Shown piece by piece: positions 24,904 to 32,999 of a stretch of DNA of 64,000 nucleotides (within the stretch, counting starts at the first letter, position 1; every line of letters begins with the position of its first letter). The stretch lies in contig JBGAFV010000001.1 of the NCBI GenBank assembly GCA_044227095.1, forward strand, positions 372,001 to 436,000. Reading direction: 5' to 3'. The position numbers were made by a program, and so were the translations under genes. The DNA is from JACMLD01 sp044227095. Lineage in GTDB: Bacteria > Bacteroidota > Bacteroidia > Chitinophagales > Chitinophagaceae. The notes below the pieces were generated by a model, which ran no database searches, was not told the DNA's origin, and saw only the letters and a list, made by a program, of their open reading frames with translations.

Positions 24904-27138
24904 CTATTCCTTCTCTGCATCATACCTGTCTACAGATTGTATACCGCTAAGTTTCAATAATCGTTGTACTAAATCTTCCAGTTCTTCTTTATCGTGTACA
25001 AACACTTTTATATTGCCATGAAAAATTCCTTCAATCGCTTCTACCGTTAATGCGCTGATATTAATTTTCATTTCGCCAGAAATAAGGTTGGTGATTTTAT
25101 GAATAACACCAACATCATCAAGTCCAACAATTTTAAGACCGGTAAGAAATGATATCTCTTTATTTTTTGCCCATTTTGTTTTTACAACACGGTGCCCGTA
25201 GTTTGCCAATAGTTTTGCAGCATTAGGACAATTGGTGCGGTGTATCGTTAATCCTTTGCCCGTAGTTACAAAACCAAACACATCATCGCCTGGTATTGGT
25301 TTGCAGCAATTGGCAAGCGTATACATAATCTTATCGCTGCTTTCGCCAAAAATGATCAGTTCTGCATCTTTTTTGGTAAGCGAAGAAATTGATCCGTCTT
25401 TTATTTCTACCGGAATTCTTGCAGGCCGTGGTATTTCCAGTTTATCGCCAGATTTGTTAAACTCTTTCAGTTCTTTAAGATCAATTGATTTTACGGCGAT
25501 ATCATAAAACAAATCAAGCGAAGAATTGAGCTTATAAAAATTGGTAAGCTCATCAATATTGTGCTGGTTCATTCCGGCGCCTATGCCTTCCAGCTTTTTT
25601 TGAAGTATGTATTTGCCTTCGTCCGCTATTGCCCTTTTTACTTCTTTTAACGCATCTTTTATTTTTGCCCTTGCTTTGGCAGTAACTACAAAACCAAGCC
25701 AGTCTTCTGTTGGTTTTTGTTTTGCAGATGTAATAATTTCTACCTGGTCTCCGCTTCTTAATTTATAACTAATGGGCACCAGTTTGTGGTTTACTTTGGC
25801 ACCTATACATTGTGCACCTACAGCACTATGAATAGAAAAAGCAAAGTCAAGTGCAGTTGAACCAACAGGCAACATTTTTACATCGCCTTTTGGTGTGTAT
25901 ACATAAATATCTTCTGCAAGAAAAGAAGTTTTAAAATCCTGTAAGAAATCTATTGAGTCTGTATCCTGCGTATTCAACACTTCACGTATTTGCTGAAACC
26001 ATTTATCGAAACGGCTTTCATCAGAAGTATCTTCTTTGTATTTCCAGTGTGCAGCAAGTCCTTTCTCTGCAATTTCATTCATGCGCCTTGTACGTATCTG
26101 CACTTCCACCCATTTTCCCTGCGGCCCCATAACTGTTGTATGCAATGCTTCGTAACCATTATTTTTGGGGTTGCTAAGCCAGTCACGCAAACGTTCGGGC
26201 GAAGGCGTGTATTCATCCGTTATCATTGAGTAAACGCTCCAGCAATCTTGTTTCTCTTTTTCCTGCGGCGAATCGAGAATGATACGAATGGCAAACAAAT
26301 CGTACACTTCTTCAAAGCTCACACCTTTCTTCTTCATCTTGTTCCAGATAGAGTGTATGCTTTTTGGCCTTCCCTGTATTTCAAATTTATAATGCCCTTT
26401 CTCCAGTTTTTCTTTTATAGGCCTGATGAATTCGTTGATGTAGCGGGTACGCTCTCTTTTTGTTTCTGCAAGTTTGCGGGCAATTTCTTTATAGGTATCC
26501 AGCTCCAGGTATTTCATGGCCAGATCTTCCAATTCGGTCTTAATATTATATAAGCCCATGCGGTGGGCCAGCGGAGCATACACATACACCGTTTCGGAAG
26601 ATATTTTTAACTGCTTTTCCCGCTTCATGCTTTCCAGTGTGCGCATGTTGTGCAGGCGGTCTGCCAGCTTTATTAATATAACCCGTGGGTCATCGGTAAG
26701 CGTTAATAATATTTTTTTAAAATTTTCGGCCTGCTGAGAAGCGTTTACATCAATAACATTGGAAATTTTTGTGAGCCCGTCTACAATCCTGGCTATTTCC
26801 TGTCCAAACTCCCGCTGCACATCTTCTAAAGTAATATCAGTATCTTCTACTGTATCGTGTAAAAGGGCACAGATGGTAGAACGAACGCCCAGGCCAATTT
26901 CTTCTACACAAATTTGTGCAACTGCTAATGGATGAAGGATATAGGGCTCGCCACTTTTGCGGCGCATGGTTTTATGCGCTTCGGCAGCCATTTCAAAAGC
27001 ATGGCGTATCAGCTCTTTATCACCGGGCTTAAGCTTGGTTTTAAGGCTTCTTAATAAAGCACGGTATTCGCGTAAGATGAGCTTCTTCTCCTGTTCATCG
27101 TTGAGGTTATATTTGGGCGTAGCTGCAACAGTCTCCAT
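24904..27138 (-). CDS. RelA/SpoT family (p)ppGpp synthetase/hydrolase
   Basis: 744 residues from the chosen start. An HD hydrolase domain (L-L-H-D-T-V-E-D-T and K-L-A-D-R-L-H-N-M-R-T), the synthetase domain (G-R-P-K-S-I-H-S-I-W-N-K-M, N-G-Y-E-A-L-H-T-T-V and E-V-Q-I-R-T), a TGS domain, and a C-terminal ACT domain. Both catalytic domains look intact, so it is probably a bifunctional Rel controlling the stringent response. A -7 box at 27201-27208 sits against the upstream ATG (27198), so the ATG at 27138 (M-E-T-V-A-A-T-P-K-Y-N-L) is the better start. Confidence 0.95.
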   Translation of the reverse strand: METVAATPKYNLNDEQEKKLILREYRALLRSLKTKLKPGDKELIRHAFEMAAEAHKTMRRKSGEPYILHPLAVAQICVEEIGLGVRSTICALLHDTVEDTDITLEDVQREFGQEIARIVDGLTKISNVIDVNASQQAENFKKILLTLTDDPRVILIKLADRLHNMRTLESMKREKQLKISSETVYVYAPLAHRMGLYNIKTELEDLAMKYLELDTYKEIARKLAETKRERTRYINEFIRPIKEKLEKGHYKFEIQGRPKSIHSIWNKMKKKGVSFEEVYDLFAIRIILDSPQEKEKQDCWSVYSMITDEYTPSPERLRDWLSNPKNNGYEALHTTVMGPQGKWVEVQIRTRRMNEIAEKGLAAHWKYKEDTSDESRFDKWFQQIREVLNTQDTDSIDFLQDFKTSFLAEDIYVYTPKGDVKMLPVGSTALDFAFSIHSAVGAQCIGAKVNHKLVPISYKLRSGDQVEIITSAKQKPTEDWLGFVVTAKARAKIKDALKEVKRAIADEGKYILQKKLEGIGAGMNQHNIDELTNFYKLNSSLDLFYDIAVKSIDLKELKEFNKSGDKLEIPRPARIPVEIKDGSISSLTKKDAELIIFGESSDKIMYTLANCCKPIPGDDVFGFVTTGKGLTIHRTNCPNAAKLLANYGHRVVKTKWAKNKEISFLTGLKIVGLDDVGVIHKITNLISGEMKINISALTVEAIEGIFHGNIKVFVHDKEELEDLVQRLLKLSGIQSVDRYDAEKE

Positions 27139-27200
27139 CACTAACGAATTTACGAAAAAAGCGTGGCTTTTGTACTCCAAAAGTCTTACTTTTGCCATCC

Positions 27201-27208
27201 CAAATTTA
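27201..27208 (-). promoter_or_regulatory. relA/spoT promoter -7 box
   Basis: The minus strand reads TAAATTTG, an exact TAnnTTTG match. It predicts a leader of roughly 55 nt to the ATG at 27138. It lies 19 bp from the divergent tRNA-Leu gene. Confidence 0.6.
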
Positions 27209-27226
27209 AAAACGCTCTTTTAAAAC

Positions 27227-27308
27227 GCGGATGTGGCGAAATTGGCAGACGCACTAGACTTAGGATCTAGCGCCGCAAGGCATGTAGGTTCGACCCCTAT
27301 CATCCGCA
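27227..27308 (+). tRNA. tRNA-Leu (anticodon UAG)
   Basis: An 82-nt class II tRNA. The acceptor GCGGATG pairs with CATCCGC, followed by discriminator A. The anticodon stem CTAGA/TCTAG holds the loop CTTAGGA with TAG at 27261-27263. A long variable arm (CGCCGCAAGGC) and the T-loop GGTTCGACCCC region are present. CCA is not encoded. It reads CUN leucine codons. Confidence 0.97.
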
Positions 27309-27313
27309 CACCC

Positions 27314-27367
27314 CCGGCCCCTAAAGGGGTGCCGGTATAACCACTGATAAAAATTTTATCAGTGGTT
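27314..27367 (+). terminator. two hairpins after tRNA-Leu
   Basis: First, CCGGCCCC-TAAA-GGGG-TG-CCGG (27314-27335). Second, a perfect 14-bp palindrome, AACCACTGATAAAA / TTTTATCAGTGGTT (27339-27367). They probably end the tRNA transcript. The second lacks a long T-run after the stem, so the assignment is tentative. Confidence 0.6.
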
Positions 27368-27437
27368 ATTAATTATTCTTAGGAACATTTTTTATCATCA
27401 AAAAAATTGCCTTCTGGCAGGGAAACTATACCTAGGT

Positions 27438-27455
27438 CTCCCCTTCAGGGGGACA
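27438..27455 (+). promoter_or_regulatory. small GC hairpin in the tig leader
   Basis: CCCC-TTCA-GGGG within TCTCCCCTTCAGGGGGACAG lies about 12 nt before the tig ATG. The open frame continues upstream through it but only from a TTG and without trigger-factor homology. A similar CCCCT..GGGG hairpin occurs at 27314. Function unknown; it could affect tig translation. Confidence 0.4.
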
Positions 27456-27466
27456 GAGGGATTACA

Positions 27467-28834
27467 ATGGCAACAGTTACAAGGGAAAACATCGGTTTAT
27501 TAAATGAAAAAATCGTTGTTAAAGTAGCAAAGGACGATTACCTGCCTTCTTTCGAAAAAGCAATCAAATCTTACAGCAAACAGGCCAATATACCAGGTTT
27601 CCGCAAAGGCATGGTGCCTGCCGGAATGGTTAAAAAAATGTACGGCTCTTCTGTATTTGCAGATGAAGTTTTAAAAAGTGTAGAAAAAGGGCTTTCCGAT
27701 TATATGGTAAATGAGAAGCTGGAAATTTTTGCACAGCCGCTTCCTTTGCCAGAAAATGACGCAAGCCAGCTAAACATGAGCAATCCTTCAGAATATGCTT
27801 TTGCATTTGAAGTAGGCCTTAAACCAGAATTTACTATTCCCGATTTGGGCACTGCAAAACTTACACGTTACAAAGTTACACCCACAGAAGAAAGCATCAA
27901 TGAAGAGATTGACCGCCTGCGCACACGCAATGGTAAAATGACTGATCCGGAATCTGTAACCAGCGACGAGAACGTACTGAACGTAACCTTTACAGAAAGC
28001 GATGCTAATTGCAACGCTATTGAAGGTGGTATTACCAAAGACAATTCTTTACTGGTAAAATATTTTGCGCCTTCTTTACGCACCAGCCTTATGGGCAAAA
28101 AACAAAACGACAGTTTTACTATACAGCCATCAATAGCATTTGAAGAAAAAGAAAGGGATTTTATATTGAAGGATCTTGGCCTCGAAGAAAAAGACGCTGA
28201 TAAATACTTCACCGTATTAATTACAAAAGTTGGTCTTATAGAAAAGGCAGAATTTAATGAAGAATTCTTTAAAGCTGCTTATCCTAATAAGGAAATTACT
28301 ACAGAAGAAGAATTGAAAAATGCAGTTAAGGAAGACATTCAGAAATACTGGGATCAGCAAAGCCGCAACCAGCTTAGTGATCAGATCTATCACCAGTTGC
28401 TGGATCATACACAAATTACTTTTCCAGAATCATTCCTTAAACGCTGGATGCAGAATGGTGGTGAAAAGCCAAAAACAGCAGAACAGGTAGAAACAGAATA
28501 TCCTTCTTTTATCAATTCTTTAAAATGGACATTGATAATAGACCAACTGGTAAAAAACAATAACATTGAAGTAAAACCAGAAGACCTCCGCGAGTTTGCG
28601 AAAGCACAACTCTTTAGCTATATGGGCGGAAGCACAATGGATATGGACCAGCCATGGATAAATGATTATGTAGACCGCATGATGAAAGACAAAAAATTTG
28701 TTGAAGACAGTTACCACCGCATACAAACAGACAAAGTTTTTACATGGGCTGAAACACAAGTGAACCCAACTGAAAAAGATATTACTGCAGAAGCATTTAC
28801 AAAAATGCAGGAAGAACATCATCATCATCATTAA
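27467..28834 (+). CDS. tig: trigger factor (ribosome-associated chaperone)
   Basis: 455 residues from the ATG at 27467. The N-terminal ribosome-binding domain has I-P-G-F-R-K-G-M-V-P, the conserved ribosome contact. A divergent central FKBP-like part (about 160-250) and a helical C-terminal chaperone domain follow. It ends naturally in E-E-H-H-H-H-H. I rejected the upstream extension because it only translates the leader hairpin. It begins the tig-clpP-clpP-clpX cluster, a conserved protein-folding and degradation locus. Confidence 0.93.
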   Translation: MATVTRENIGLLNEKIVVKVAKDDYLPSFEKAIKSYSKQANIPGFRKGMVPAGMVKKMYGSSVFADEVLKSVEKGLSDYMVNEKLEIFAQPLPLPENDASQLNMSNPSEYAFAFEVGLKPEFTIPDLGTAKLTRYKVTPTEESINEEIDRLRTRNGKMTDPESVTSDENVLNVTFTESDANCNAIEGGITKDNSLLVKYFAPSLRTSLMGKKQNDSFTIQPSIAFEEKERDFILKDLGLEEKDADKYFTVLITKVGLIEKAEFNEEFFKAAYPNKEITTEEELKNAVKEDIQKYWDQQSRNQLSDQIYHQLLDHTQITFPESFLKRWMQNGGEKPKTAEQVETEYPSFINSLKWTLIIDQLVKNNNIEVKPEDLREFAKAQLFSYMGGSTMDMDQPWINDYVDRMMKDKKFVEDSYHRIQTDKVFTWAETQVNPTEKDITAEAFTKMQEEHHHHH

Positions 28835-28867
28835 TAGCTGCAAGGTTCTTGTTGCAAGCTGTAAGTT

Positions 28868-28920
28868 GATAGCCATTAGCTTTTATGTCGAAAGATTAAA
28901 AACTAATGGCTATCTTTTTT
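28868..28920 (+). terminator. word-repeat terminator 1 after tig
   Basis: GATAGCCATTAG (28868-28879) and CTAATGGCTATC (28903-28914) form a perfect 12-bp stem around a 23-nt loop, followed by TTTTTT (28915-28920). The stem is built from the same TAGC/TTAGC words seen in other gaps. Confidence 0.8.
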
Positions 28921-28963
28921 GGCGAAGTATAAGGGCTGGCAGCTTTTAGCTACTAGCTGTGAG

Positions 28964-29007
28964 CTGTTAGTTCTTTTAGCGACGAATAAAAGAACTAACA
29001 GTTTTTT
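28964..29007 (+). terminator. word-repeat terminator 2 after tig
   Basis: CTGTTAGTTCTTTTA (28964-28978) and TAAAAGAACTAACAG (28987-29001) form a perfect 15-bp stem with an 8-nt loop, followed by TTTTTT (29002-29007). Tandem with the hairpin at 28868. Confidence 0.8.
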
Positions 29008-29164
29008 AGTTTTAAGTCATTTGATAACGAAGTAAAAGAAACCAATAGCCAATAGCTAAAGGCTAACAGCTTCCCTCCCCCGTCAATTTGTCTGATTTTT
29101 TGGTTTGCATGGTATTTGGTAAGAACAATAACTTAAATTGCCTCACCAATTAACAGAAAAAACC

Positions 29165-29863
29165 ATGATAGATTTAGGAAAAGAATTCGAAAAATATGCT
29201 GTGAAGCACAGAGGTATTTCCAGCAACACGCTCAATGACTACCAGAAATACGAGGTTACCAATCTTACTCCCAACATTATTGAAGAACGTCCTATGAACG
29301 TTGCCGTTATGGACGTTTACAGCCGTTTAATGATGGACCGCATTATTTTTCTTGGTTACCCCATTAATGACGAAGTAGCCAATATTGTAACTGCGCAATT
29401 ATTATTTTTAGACAGTACAGACCGCAACCGCGATATACAGATGTATATCAATTGTCCTGGTGGTAGTGTTTATTCCGGCCTTGGCGTATACGATACGATG
29501 CAGTATGTTACCCCGGATGTATCTACCATTTGTATTGGCATGGCAGCTTCTATGGGCCAGGTATTAATGTGTGCAGGAACAAAAGGTAAACGCACTGCAT
29601 TAAAACACAGCCGCATTATGATGCACCAGCCAAGTGGCGCTATCGGCGGCCAGGCAAGTGATATAGAAATTACTGTAAACGAAATTAAAAAGCTGAAAAA
29701 AGAATTGTACGAGATTACAGCTTTTCATACTGGCAAAACTTCCAAACAAATTGAAAAAGACAGTGAACGTGATTACTGGCTTACAGCTGTGGAAGCAAAA
29801 GAATATGGCTTGGTAGATGAAGTTTTACTCACCAATCCTAGAAAAGAAAAAAAGGCTGAATAA
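29165..29863 (+). CDS. clpP: ATP-dependent Clp protease proteolytic subunit, first copy
   Basis: 232 residues from the ATG at 29165 (a TTG upstream is not needed). The catalytic triad is complete with E. coli spacing: Ser129 (G-M-A-A-S-M-G), His154 (M-M-H-Q-P-S-G) and Asp203 (E-R-D-Y-W). The N-terminus is about 30 residues longer than E. coli ClpP. It partners with ClpX to degrade proteins. The next gene is a second, divergent ClpP, so a mixed ClpP1P2 ring is possible. Confidence 0.95.
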   Translation: MIDLGKEFEKYAVKHRGISSNTLNDYQKYEVTNLTPNIIEERPMNVAVMDVYSRLMMDRIIFLGYPINDEVANIVTAQLLFLDSTDRNRDIQMYINCPGGSVYSGLGVYDTMQYVTPDVSTICIGMAASMGQVLMCAGTKGKRTALKHSRIMMHQPSGAIGGQASDIEITVNEIKKLKKELYEITAFHTGKTSKQIEKDSERDYWLTAVEAKEYGLVDEVLLTNPRKEKKAE

Positions 29864-29928
29864 CACTCAGGCCTATTTATTTGCTTCGCGATAAAAATTA
29901 CTATCACAATAATAAACATACCAATCAT

Positions 29929-30573
29929 ATGTATTTACACCAAAGACCATTAATAAAACCATTCAGGATGGATGATGAGCCTGAAGATGAACCAAAAGAA
30001 GAAAAAGCGCAACCAGATTCTATGATGATGTTTGCGAAGAAGATGGAAAAATATTTTTTTGAAACCCGCAGTGTTTATTTGTGGGGTGGTGTAGATGATA
30101 AAACTGCCAAAGATGTAACTACAAAAATGCTGTTGCTGGATGCTGATAAACCCGGTGAAGAAATTAAATTCTTCATCAACAGCCCCGGCGGTATAGTTAC
30201 CAGTGGCATGGTTATATACGATACCATGAAAATGCTAAAGAGCCCTGTTAGCACCATTAATATGGGACTTGCAGCTTCTATGGGTTCCATCTTACTCAGC
30301 GGTGGTGTAAAAGGAAGACGTTTTACTTATCCGCATGCAGAGGTAATGATCCATCAACCAAGCATTGGCGGCCATTACCAGGCCGTAAGCGCAGACCTTG
30401 AAATACAGGCCAAGCAAACTAAAAAAACCAAAGAAATTTCTGCACGAATCCTGGCAGAAAACTGCGGTAAAAAGTTTGAGCAGATTATGAAAGATTTTGA
30501 CCGCGATTACTGGATGGATGCCAAAGAATCAGTTGAGTATGGCATAGTAGACGAAATCATCACAAAATTATAA
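29929..30573 (+). CDS. clpP: ATP-dependent Clp protease proteolytic subunit, second copy
   Basis: 214 residues from the ATG at 29929. Ser117 (L-A-A-S-M-G-S) and His142 (M-I-H-Q-P-S-I) are present; the Asp lies in D-F-D-R-D-Y-W with about two extra residues between His and Asp compared with the first copy. Its N-terminus is acidic (D-D-E-P-E-D-E-P-K-E-E). It diverges from the canonical G-G-S/Y-S-G-L segment (G-G-I-V-T-S-G-M). It may be a specialised or regulatory ClpP paralogue. Confidence 0.92.
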   Translation: MYLHQRPLIKPFRMDDEPEDEPKEEKAQPDSMMMFAKKMEKYFFETRSVYLWGGVDDKTAKDVTTKMLLLDADKPGEEIKFFINSPGGIVTSGMVIYDTMKMLKSPVSTINMGLAASMGSILLSGGVKGRRFTYPHAEVMIHQPSIGGHYQAVSADLEIQAKQTKKTKEISARILAENCGKKFEQIMKDFDRDYWMDAKESVEYGIVDEIITKL

Positions 30574-30597
30574 GCCAGTTTTTGGCTAAAACACCTT

Positions 30598-30623
30598 AAA
30601 AACCGCTTTTATGGCGGTTTTTT
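30598..30623 (+). terminator. intrinsic terminator of the clpP pair
   Basis: AAAAACCGC/GCGGTTTTT stem with a short loop (TTTTATG) and a following T-run. A smaller AGCCA/TGGCT hairpin lies just upstream (30574-30588). It suggests clpX is transcribed mainly from its own promoter. Confidence 0.8.
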
Positions 30624-30728
30624 ATTTTAAAATTTAAGTGTTGGATTAACTAAAAAAGTTTGTGACCTTTACAGTTCCCGTTTTACGTAAAAAAGAGGAA
30701 CTTAATTTTAAGCTTACCTACATAATTT

Positions 30729-31967
30729 ATGGCAAAAAATACATTGCATTGTTCTTTCTGTGGCCGCAGTCGCGATGAAGTAAAAATCCTTATAGCAGGA
30801 CAGGAAGGACATATCTGTGAAAACTGTGTAGAACATGCACAGGAAATTATTGAGCAGGAATTGATGATCCGCAGTGAAACAACTCCGGGTTCATCCCAGT
30901 TTAAACTCAATGTCAAAAAACCAGTTGAAGTAAAACGCTTTCTTGACGAATATGTAATTGGCCAGGATGATGCCAAGAAAGTATTAGCTGTTGCAGTATA
31001 CAATCACTATAAACGCCTGCAACAAAAAGTAACAGAGAATGATGTAGAGATTGAAAAGAGCAACATTATTATGGTGGGCGAAACCGGTACCGGTAAAACT
31101 CTGCTGGCAAAAACAATTGCCAAATTGCTAAACGTTCCTTTTGCTATTGTTGATGCTACTGTATTTACGGAAGCAGGTTATGTTGGTGAAGATGTAGAAA
31201 GCATTCTTACCCGTTTACTGCAGGTTTGTAATTATGATGTGGCTGCAGCAGAACGAGGCATCGTATACATCGATGAGATTGATAAAATTGCAAGAAAAGG
31301 CGATAATCCTTCTATTACCCGTGATGTAAGCGGAGAAGGCGTACAACAGGGCATGCTTAAATTACTTGAGGGAACCGATGTACTGGTACCACCACAAGGC
31401 GGACGCAAGCACCCGGAACAAAAGCTGATAAAAATAAATACACAGAATATACTTTTTATTTGCGGAGGTGCTTTTGATGGCATTGATAAACTGATTGCAC
31501 GCCGTGTAAACACCAATGCAATTGGTTTTAACGTAAATAAAGAACAACAGGAAAACATGAAAAAAAACCTGTTGCAGTACGTAAATGCGCCAGACTTAAA
31601 ACATTTTGGTTTGATACCAGAGCTACTGGGCCGTTTACCTGTTGTTACTTATTTAAATCCTTTAGACTCCAATACGCTGCGTTCTATTCTTACCGAGCCA
31701 AAGAACTCTCTCATTAAGCAATATAAAAAGCTGTTTGAGATAGAAGGCATCAAATTGGAAATAGATGCAGAAGTAATGGACTTTATGGTAGATAAAGCCA
31801 TGGAGTTTAAACTGGGTGCCCGTGGCCTGCGCAGCATTTGCGAAAGCATATTAACCGATGCTATGTTTGAACTGCCTTCTGGTAAAGAAAAAACATTTCA
31901 CCTTACAGTAGAATACGCCAAGAAGAAATTTGATAAGAGCAAGATGAGTTTGCTGAAAGTTGCTTAG
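30729..31967 (+). CDS. clpX: ATP-dependent Clp protease ATP-binding subunit ClpX
   Basis: 412 residues. An N-terminal zinc-binding domain with Cys8, Cys11, Cys30 and Cys33; Walker A G-E-T-G-T-G-K-T; pore loop G-Y-V-G-E-D-V-E-S; Walker B I-V-Y-I-D-E-I-D-K-I; sensor and C-terminal lid region G-A-R-G-L-R-S-I-C-E. It unfolds substrates and feeds them to ClpP. Separated from the clpP pair by a terminator. Confidence 0.98.
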   Translation: MAKNTLHCSFCGRSRDEVKILIAGQEGHICENCVEHAQEIIEQELMIRSETTPGSSQFKLNVKKPVEVKRFLDEYVIGQDDAKKVLAVAVYNHYKRLQQKVTENDVEIEKSNIIMVGETGTGKTLLAKTIAKLLNVPFAIVDATVFTEAGYVGEDVESILTRLLQVCNYDVAAAERGIVYIDEIDKIARKGDNPSITRDVSGEGVQQGMLKLLEGTDVLVPPQGGRKHPEQKLIKINTQNILFICGGAFDGIDKLIARRVNTNAIGFNVNKEQQENMKKNLLQYVNAPDLKHFGLIPELLGRLPVVTYLNPLDSNTLRSILTEPKNSLIKQYKKLFEIEGIKLEIDAEVMDFMVDKAMEFKLGARGLRSICESILTDAMFELPSGKEKTFHLTVEYAKKKFDKSKMSLLKVA

Positions 31968-31987
31968 ATATTGCTTCGCAATGAATA

Positions 31988-32016
31988 GAACGCAGATTTT
32001 TATGATTGTTATGATA
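31988..32016. repeat. GAACGCAGATT-type repeat
   Basis: A 23-bp block at 31994-32016 (AGATTTTTATGATTGTTATG then ATA) is identical to 63932-63954. Preceded by GAACGC it also matches the arms of the hairpin at 43334-43426. Confidence 0.7.
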
Positions 32017-32134
32017 AGGTATGATTTTTTGTTTTTGTCGTAGCAAACGCCTCCTCTGCCTCTGTGAAAAACTCTTTTCAACTTTGTGGTAAAAATCTTC
32101 GGCTAAAAAATACAAGTTACTTTTAAATATTTCT

Positions 32135-32162
32135 ACGCTCCGGAATACCCGGGGCGTTTTTT
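32135..32162 (+). terminator. probable terminator downstream of clpX
   Basis: CGCTCCGG-AATA-CCCGGGGCG forms a GC-rich stem with a wobble pair, followed by TTTTTTATT. Confidence 0.7.
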
Positions 32163-32208
32163 ATTGCTTTAACTTTATCATTGATACAAATCCACTAAAA
32201 ATTTAATT

Positions 32209-32382
32209 ATGCAGGAACTCATCAATAAATTGATGGCAGAAGGCCTTACCGAAAAACAAGCATTAAAATCTATAGAGATTGTAAAAAACTTTGCCAAAGA
32301 TAAATTTCCCTTGTTTGCCGGCGCTATAGAAAAAGTTTTCGACAAATACGCACCTAAACAGGATGATGATTTTTTGGGATGA
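32209..32382 (+). CDS. 57-residue conserved-looking small protein
   Basis: ATG at 32209, TGA at 32380. The protein begins M-Q-E-L-I-N-K-L-M-A-E-G-L-T-E-K-Q-A-L and ends P-K-Q-D-D-D-F-L-G. It is mostly helical, charged and soluble, with a helix-turn-helix-like spacing (L-T-E-K-Q-A-L-K-S-I) but no recognised family. Upstream TAACTTTA resembles a -7 box. Balanced composition and its own terminator-bounded unit support a real gene. Confidence 0.7.
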   Translation: MQELINKLMAEGLTEKQALKSIEIVKNFAKDKFPLFAGAIEKVFDKYAPKQDDDFLG

Positions 32383-32573
32383 GGAACAATGTCTGATATC
32401 TGATGTGAGGATGTCTGATTTGCCTGTAGTGCTGATTTCCTCTGATTATATTAAAACCATGATTCAACTTCTGCTTCCCCGGTGCGTGTCTCACGCAACG
32501 GAGTTTTGCATAACGGTGAAACTTAAATAAATTTTGTGCGGTATCACGGTGTCGCGTAGGACACCGTCAAATA
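32383..32573. repeat. repeat-rich gap (TCTGATGT words and ACGGTGTC hairpin)
   Basis: ATGTCTGATATCTGATGTGAGGATGTCTGAT words (32394 onward) belong to the same class as 36685-36718 and 46245-46261. Farther right, ACGGTGTC-GCGTAG-GACACCGT is a perfect 8-bp hairpin (about 32545-32566), and TGCGTG-TCT-CACGCA another (about 32482-32496). Confidence 0.6.
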
Positions 32574-32945
32574 TCAGAACAATACATTAGAGGGATAAAC
32601 AAAAATTTTAATTATCTGGGGATCCTGCCAAAGTTCATCGCTATCATAAACCGTCACCAAATATCTGTCTGAATGCTGATCAGTAAATTTCATTATTTCC
32701 AAATACTCTCTTGGAAAAGTTTGAACACAAGATTGATTTACAAAATAAAATTGACCAGATTTTATTAATTCTTCAGCTACCGGATATTCACTAAAATCAA
32801 AAACAACCGATTGGATACTTTTTAGTTCATTCACTTTAGTAATTCCAAATTCGTTATTCGCAAGAATACCTTTTATAACAAAAGAATTAAATGTCTCTGA
32901 TTCGCCGTTCATTTTTGGTAATAAGGATAAAATATTACTTTTCAC
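32574..32945 (-). CDS. hypothetical protein
   Basis: 123 residues from a GTG at 32945, or 112 from the ATG at 32912. The GTG directly abuts the T-run of the upstream terminator, so the ATG may be correct. No signal peptide or membrane helix; aromatic-rich C-terminus (L-W-Q-D-P-Q-I-I-K-I-F-V-Y-P). I recognise no family. Bounded by the acyl-CoA dehydrogenase terminator upstream and a repeat gap downstream. Confidence 0.6.
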   Translation of the reverse strand: MKSNILSLLPKMNGESETFNSFVIKGILANNEFGITKVNELKSIQSVVFDFSEYPVAEELIKSGQFYFVNQSCVQTFPREYLEIMKFTDQHSDRYLVTVYDSDELWQDPQIIKIFVYPSNVLF

Positions 32946-32973
32946 AAAAAAGCCCGGTCATTCCTGAACCGGG
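32946..32973 (-). terminator. intrinsic terminator of the acyl-CoA dehydrogenase gene
   Basis: On the minus strand CCCGGTTCAGGAATGACCGGG forms a GC stem and is followed by CTTTTTT. Confidence 0.85.
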
Positions 32974-32999
32974 ACATATTATAAGCAAGTAATTGTTAG

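Larger units (their letters stand above)
28835..29164. repeat. tig-clpP gap packed with TAGCTGTTAGC-type words
   Basis: 330 bp holding many GCTGTTAG, GCCATTAGC, GCTTTTAGC, GCTACTAGC, GCCAATAGC and GGCTAACAGC words on both strands. They form the two perfect hairpins at 28868 and 28964 and a looser repeat at 29040-29075. No gene is seen before the clpP ATG. Confidence 0.7.

Noticed and set aside
27407..27466. N-terminal extension of tig from a TTG
   Set aside because: The added 20 residues translate the leader hairpin and have no trigger-factor similarity; the ATG at 27467 gives the standard N-terminus.
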